Assembly: GCF_014230465.1 (NCBI RefSeq)
Contig: NZ_JAAXCY010000027.1
Location: forward strand, 1 to 7,999
DNA: 7,999 nt
From: Pseudomonas cremoris
GTDB lineage: Bacteria > Pseudomonadota > Gammaproteobacteria > Pseudomonadales > Pseudomonadaceae
Direction of reading: 5' to 3'
The notes beneath the pieces are model-generated. The model was not told the origin of the DNA, did no database searches, and was given only the letters and a program-made list of their open reading frames with translations. The position numbers were made by a program, and so were the translations under genes. Of this stretch, positions 5,028 through 7,999 are shown piece after piece; position 1 is the first letter of the stretch, and each line of letters opens with the position of its first letter.

Positions 5028-6398
5028 GTGGCAATTTTCCACTGCACCACCAAACCGATAGCGAGAAGCGCCGGACGTTCGTCCGTTGCTGCTGCTGCTT
5101 ATCGGTCTGGTAGTGAGTTGGTCGATCAACGCACCGGCTTGATCCACGACTACACCCGCCGGGCGGGTGTCGAGTCGGCTGAAATCCTGATGCCGGACGG
5201 CGGAACCGCCGACCGTTCCGAGCTGTGGAACGCCGCTGAAGCCGCCGAAAAGCGTAAGGACTCGCGCACTGCCCGCGAATGGATCGTGGGTTTGCCCGCC
5301 GAGCTGGGGGAGGCTGGCCGCAAAGAGTTGGCCCGCGACTTCGCCCGCGAACTGGCCGAGCGTTATCGTGTGGCCGTGGACGTGGCGATTCATCGCCCAG
5401 ACCAGGAAGGCGACCAGCGCAATCACCATGCCCACATTCTGATGACGACCCGGGAAGTCAGCCGGGGGGTTGATGGCATCGAGCTCGGCAATAAAACCGC
5501 CTTGGAGCTGGGCGACAAAGACCGCGCTAAGGCTGGAATTGAGGGGCGCAGCGCGCACGACATCGAGCAGTTGCGCGAGCGTTGGGCCGACCTAACCAAT
5601 CGCGCCCTGGAGCGCGAAGGCCGTGCCGAGCGGATCGACCATCGCAGCCTTGCCGCTCAGGGCATCGACCGCGAAGCCACCACGCACCTTGGCGCAGTCG
5701 CTACGGACATGGAGCGCCGGGGCAAGGCGTCCGACCGGGGCGACGGCAACCGCCAAGTGATGGCGAACAACGTCGAGCGGGAGCGGGTCAGCGCGCAGAT
5801 TATCGACCTCGCGGCCGAGCGGGAGCGCCGCCGTCCGGTCGAAAAGACCAAGACCGCCGCCGAGATTCGGCAGGACATCGAGCAGTACAAGCGCCGCCAT
5901 GGCCGTCCGGCGTTCATGGATGCCGCTGACGTTGCAGCTCAGTCGTCGCCCGTGACCACGGCTTACGCCAAGGTGCGCGACCTGACGCAAGAGCGTAACG
6001 AGGCACAGGCCCGAAAATACCAAGCGATGGTGGAAATTGAAGAGTGGTCGGAGCGGCACCCCATGCGTGCCAAAATGGCGGCTATTGGACTGAACAAGCC
6101 GGATTACTTGGTTGAGCGCGAAAACGCCGTGAAGGCCGCGAACACGGCGCTGGAAGCACTGCCGGCGAAGATCGAGCAGGCCGACAAAGCCTATCTGCAG
6201 ATCAGGCGCGAAGAGACGGCCAAGATCAAGGCGCAGTATCAGCCACAACGCGAGTGGGTGGCCAATGCTGAGCGCCTGGCCGCTGAGCGTGAACGGATCG
6301 AACGAGCTGAGCGCCTAGAAACTGCCAAGCGCGAGAACGATAAGCGTGACCCAGAACGGGAACGCTCACGAAGCCGCAATTTCCCCAGAGAACGCTAG
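5028..6398 (+). CDS. mobA: MobA/MobL-type relaxase (MOBQ family)
   Basis: This 456-aa protein nicks oriT, attaches to the 5' end through a tyrosine and pilots the strand into the recipient. The start is GTG 5028, giving (M)AIFHCTTKPIARSAGRSSV as in other MobA/MobL relaxases; AGGA lies about eleven bases upstream. An upstream ATG at 4905 would translate through oriT and was rejected. Motif I is AAAAYRSG with the likely catalytic Tyr25, the RSF1010 position. ELWNAAEAAEKRKDSRTAREW follows at about 65-85 (family signature), and the metal-binding histidine motif HHAHILMT is at 133-140. The C-terminal half is charged and largely helical or coiled, ending in a basic Arg/Ser-rich tail. It lacks the primase domain that makes RSF1010 MobA 709 aa. 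The stop TAG (6396-6398) lies in the left copy of a repeat flanking the restriction module. Confidence 0.95.
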   Translation: MAIFHCTTKPIARSAGRSSVAAAAYRSGSELVDQRTGLIHDYTRRAGVESAEILMPDGGTADRSELWNAAEAAEKRKDSRTAREWIVGLPAELGEAGRKELARDFARELAERYRVAVDVAIHRPDQEGDQRNHHAHILMTTREVSRGVDGIELGNKTALELGDKDRAKAGIEGRSAHDIEQLRERWADLTNRALEREGRAERIDHRSLAAQGIDREATTHLGAVATDMERRGKASDRGDGNRQVMANNVERERVSAQIIDLAAERERRRPVEKTKTAAEIRQDIEQYKRRHGRPAFMDAADVAAQSSPVTTAYAKVRDLTQERNEAQARKYQAMVEIEEWSERHPMRAKMAAIGLNKPDYLVERENAVKAANTALEALPAKIEQADKAYLQIRREETAKIKAQYQPQREWVANAERLAAERERIERAERLETAKRENDKRDPERERSRSRNFPRER

Positions 6399-6594
6399 TT
6401 CCGTTGATCAACCGCCAAGGCTGGCGTTCCTGTCGTTCGGTTTAACCAGGCCGTGCCGAGTGGGCGTGTAGTGGTCGTGGCCAGGCGCTTTTGAGCTTCA
6501 CGCTACGGCTCATATCCGCGATAGTGGTGCTTTCGCTTTAGGAGTTACGGAGGGTCAGGCAAAATCGCAGCTCAGATACTGGAGCAGCGATCCA
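6399..6594. other. Intergenic region between the relaxase gene and the 100-aa ORF
   Basis: These 196 bases hold no gene I can support. They contain one copy of the flanking repeat (6406-6423), a short hairpin CGCCA-AGGC-TGGCG (6413-6426), and then a GC-rich stretch without clear promoter boxes. This is the junction between the GC-rich mobilisation backbone and the AT-richer restriction cassette. Confidence 0.5.
6406..6423 (+). repeat. Flanking direct repeat, copy B
   Basis: This is the partner of the repeat at 603-620 and differs only at the fourteenth base (G for T). The associated CGCTAGT at 6393-6399 includes the relaxase stop codon. This copy is on the same strand and in the same orientation as copy A, so recombination between them would delete the restriction module. 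Confidence 0.75.
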
Positions 6595-6897
6595 ATGAAG
6601 CTACTGTTTACCTACGATGATCGTGACGATGCCGAAGAGGCTGCCGAGAAGCTGACCGGTGAAAAACGGCTGGCTAGTGAGCGGGATTCAACAGTCACAA
6701 TCTATAACCTCTTTGGTATTCCCAGTTGGGGGAATTTTCACCGGCTGGGAATGTACAGACTAGGTGAACTTAAAGACCTGTTAGCTCGCCGCACCGCCTG
6801 GCAACAGATAGACCAGGCTAACCATGCAGAGATTATTGCCATGCTAGAAACGGTGGCAAAAAACTATGGTGTTGAGGTTCCAAGTCACTGGTACTGA
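6595..6897 (+). CDS. Hypothetical 100-aa protein, tail to tail with the endonuclease
   Basis: I do not recognise this protein. It starts at ATG 6595 with GGAG ten bases upstream and ends in TGA. It is soluble, with no signal peptide or membrane segment. The N-terminus is acidic (YDDRDDAEEAAEKL), the middle has a Gly/Pro/aromatic stretch (NLFGIPSWGNFHRLGMYRLGEL), and the C-terminal half looks helical (LLARRTAWQQIDQANHAEIIAMLETVAKNYG). Its stop lies one base from the stop of the convergent endonuclease gene, so it cannot be extended without entering that gene. It sits between the relaxase and the restriction module, inside the interval bounded by the direct repeats at 6406-6423 and 603-620, so it may travel with the restriction cassette. 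Read-through transcription here would be antisense to the endonuclease mRNA. Its function is unknown. The good start signal and lack of a competing frame make a real gene likely. Confidence 0.65.
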   Translation: MKLLFTYDDRDDAEEAAEKLTGEKRLASERDSTVTIYNLFGIPSWGNFHRLGMYRLGELKDLLARRTAWQQIDQANHAEIIAMLETVAKNYGVEVPSHWY

Positions 6898-6898
6898 A

Positions 6899-7510
6899 TT
6901 AGGGCGCAATGCCTACCAGGATAATAGGCACTGCTGGAATACCACGGCCTTGCCTCATTAGATTGAACAAATCCCTTTCATAATAAGGAACGCCAGATGA
7001 CATATCTCGTTCCATGGACTTCATTGGAACAATCTCTATACCAACATCGATGTTGCCGTTGATATAGAAAGACATGTGTTTGACGAAAAGGTCGTGGGCA
7101 ACAAAAGAATATTTACCAAACTGCACTTCAACCGCAACCCGATCCTTAATGAAGTCGGTTTGATTATAGGTCATGATTGGTTCTTGATTGCCTTCCTCAA
7201 TAGTTCTTTTCTGGTCATCAGGTTTCAGGTTTACAATCTGACGTAAAATCCTGGTGTCCTCAGATAACCAGTTAGTAACTCTCTCTTCTTTCCAATTGTT
7301 TTTTTCAAATAGCTGTTTAAACTCGGCATTCATATCTACAGGCGAATAAAGAGTTTTCCCTGCTTTTCTTGCTTCGGCAGATGCTTTTGTCCTGCACCGT
7401 TCAGCATCTACTCCCGCAATAATAGCTTCAACCTCTGCCCATATTTTAGGCTTATGGTACTGAAGGTATTCAAATCCATTTAAGTGGGAGTAGTACTGAA
7501 CAATTCGCAT
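6899..7510 (-). CDS. BglII/BstYI-family type II restriction endonuclease
   Basis: This 203-aa protein closely resembles BstYI as I remember it: the same length, the same start (MRIV..YSHLNG) and end (GIAP), and the block YNQTDF-KDRVA-EVQFGKYSFVA. BstYI cleaves RGATCY and its relative BglII cleaves AGATCT. The metal-binding core is D119, E128 and Q130, with the same D-x8-E-x-Q spacing as BglII D84/E93/Q95. The ExQ in place of the common ExK is diagnostic of this PD-(D/E)XK subgroup. The predicted activity is cleavage of unmodified double-stranded RGATCY or AGATCT DNA in the cytoplasm. The start is ATG at 7510-7508, directly after the methyltransferase stop. The stop TAA (6901-6899) is one base from the stop of the convergent plus-strand ORF. 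No controller (C) protein gene is visible. Codons and base composition are AT-rich. The family is near certain; the exact target sequence is inferred. Confidence 0.93.
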   Translation of the reverse strand: MRIVQYYSHLNGFEYLQYHKPKIWAEVEAIIAGVDAERCRTKASAEARKAGKTLYSPVDMNAEFKQLFEKNNWKEERVTNWLSEDTRILRQIVNLKPDDQKRTIEEGNQEPIMTYNQTDFIKDRVAVEVQFGKYSFVAHDLFVKHMSFYINGNIDVGIEIVPMKSMERDMSSGVPYYERDLFNLMRQGRGIPAVPIILVGIAP

Positions 7511-7999
7511 CTAATGTCCGCCATTGGGCAACGTAGGGTCGTAGACCGGCTTATGCATCGGTCTAGTGTCGAGTGTTCCTGCCCTGAGGGCGTGAACTCG
7601 TTCCCATGCTACATCAACGTATTCGCGTATGACATCACATCCATAGGTGCGTCGGTCATGCTTGAGGGCTGCCACTGCGGTAGAACCCACGCCCATGTAG
7701 GGATCAAACACTGCATCGCCGGGATTCGTGAGCGAGAGAACCAGACGCTCGACCAGCTCAACAGGGAACTGGCAAGGGTGGATGGTCTTCTCGACGTGGT
7801 TATTTTTCACATTAGGAAGTATCCACATATCACCAGGATTTTTACCCAACGGGTTTCCTGATAACTGCCCTGCTTTTTCACCTTTATAGTATTTTTTGTT
7901 CGGATATTTGGACGGCACCCTAATTGGATCAAGGTTGAATGTGTATTCATCTTCCTTAGTGAACCAAAGAATTGTCTCGTGTCTTCCTGACAATCGGTT
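7511..7999 (-). CDS. Beta-class DNA methyltransferase, C-terminal part (same gene as 1-496)
   Basis: This segment completes the 285-aa methyltransferase that starts at 496. An apparent start near 7993 is only an internal TTG leucine codon and not the real beginning. Visible motifs, numbered in the full protein, are HPCQFPVELVERLV at about 197 (motif X region) and DPYMGVGSTAVAAL at about 222-235 (motif I, the AdoMet-binding glycine loop), followed by YGCDVIREYV. The lysine- and tyrosine-rich stretch between motifs IV and X is where beta-class enzymes place target recognition. The gene ends with TAG at 7513-7511, directly abutting the ATG of the endonuclease with no gap. This suggests translational coupling with modification made before restriction. 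The specificity is inferred from the partner nuclease. Confidence 0.94.
   Translation of the reverse strand, partial: NRLSGRHETILWFTKEDEYTFNLDPIRVPSKYPNKKYYKGEKAGQLSGNPLGKNPGDMWILPNVKNNHVEKTIHPCQFPVELVERLVLSLTNPGDAVFDPYMGVGSTAVAALKHDRRTYGCDVIREYVDVAWERVHALRAGTLDTRPMHKPVYDPTLPNGGH
7873..7999 (+). repeat. Terminal overlap identical to bases 1-127 (circular contig artefact)
   Basis: The last 127 bases equal the first 127, base for base, and the methyltransferase frame runs through the join without interruption. This is an assembly overlap from a circular molecule of about 7,872 bp and not a biological terminal repeat. Features in this stretch should be counted once. Confidence 0.96.

Noticed and set aside
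5582..5929. Plus-strand frame of 115 codons inside mobA, possibly a nested mobB as in RSF1010
   Set aside because: The product is almost all Arg, Pro, Gly and Ser, typical of a shifted frame in GC-rich DNA, and has no hydrophobic segment like MobB.
5592..6248. Long minus-strand frame opposite mobA
   Set aside because: It is antisense to a clear relaxase, with no start signal and a Leu/Arg-rich shadow composition.

Overview
The window is best read as one complete small circular plasmid linearised inside a gene. Bases 1-127 and 7873-7999 are identical by direct comparison, so the circle is about 7,872 bp. A 127-base end overlap is what a k=127 de Bruijn assembler leaves on a circular contig, and the methyltransferase gene reads straight through the join. 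The GC-rich backbone, IncQ-like transfer region, RepL-like initiator and Shine-Dalgarno starts point to a proteobacterial host, probably beta or gamma. This is inference; no gene fixes the species.

Layout. (1) 735-2043, minus strand: a replication operon with a RepL-like initiator, an unrecognised 57-aa protein overlapping its 3' end, and a helix-turn-helix protein. Its upstream control region holds seven copies of ATGTTCAC/GTGAACAT, including perfect palindromes. (2) 2044-2684: about 640 nt with no convincing gene but several strong hairpins and a near-consensus DnaA box. (3) 2685-4879, minus strand: a mobilisation operon with a MobC/small-TraD-like accessory protein, an unrecognised 115-aa protein and a type IV coupling protein. 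(4) 4946-4976: an IncQ-like oriT. (5) 5028-6398, plus strand: a MOBQ relaxase, divergent from region 3. (6) 6595-7999 plus 1-496: an unrecognised 100-aa ORF meeting, tail to tail, a BglII/BstYI-family restriction endonuclease, which is downstream of its beta-class (probably N4-cytosine) DNA methyltransferase.

How it fits together. The initiator and its repeats would drive and regulate replication. The relaxase with the MobC-like protein would nick oriT. The plasmid carries its own coupling protein but no mating-pore genes, so it should be mobilisable, not self-transmissible, and may deliver its relaxosome to a pore supplied by a co-resident element. The restriction-modification pair would act as a defence and plasmid-retention module. 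That module is AT-richer than the backbone and is flanked by a short direct repeat (603-620 and 6406-6423), which suggests it was acquired as a cassette.

The most unusual signals are: depletion of the predicted recognition sequence RGATCY, with one of the two remaining sites just upstream of the methyltransferase start; a perfect 35-nt hairpin (16-bp arms) inside the mobC-like gene; the coupling protein on so small a plasmid; and the flanking repeats. I saw no tRNA, rRNA, CRISPR array, insertion sequence or convincing rho-independent terminator.
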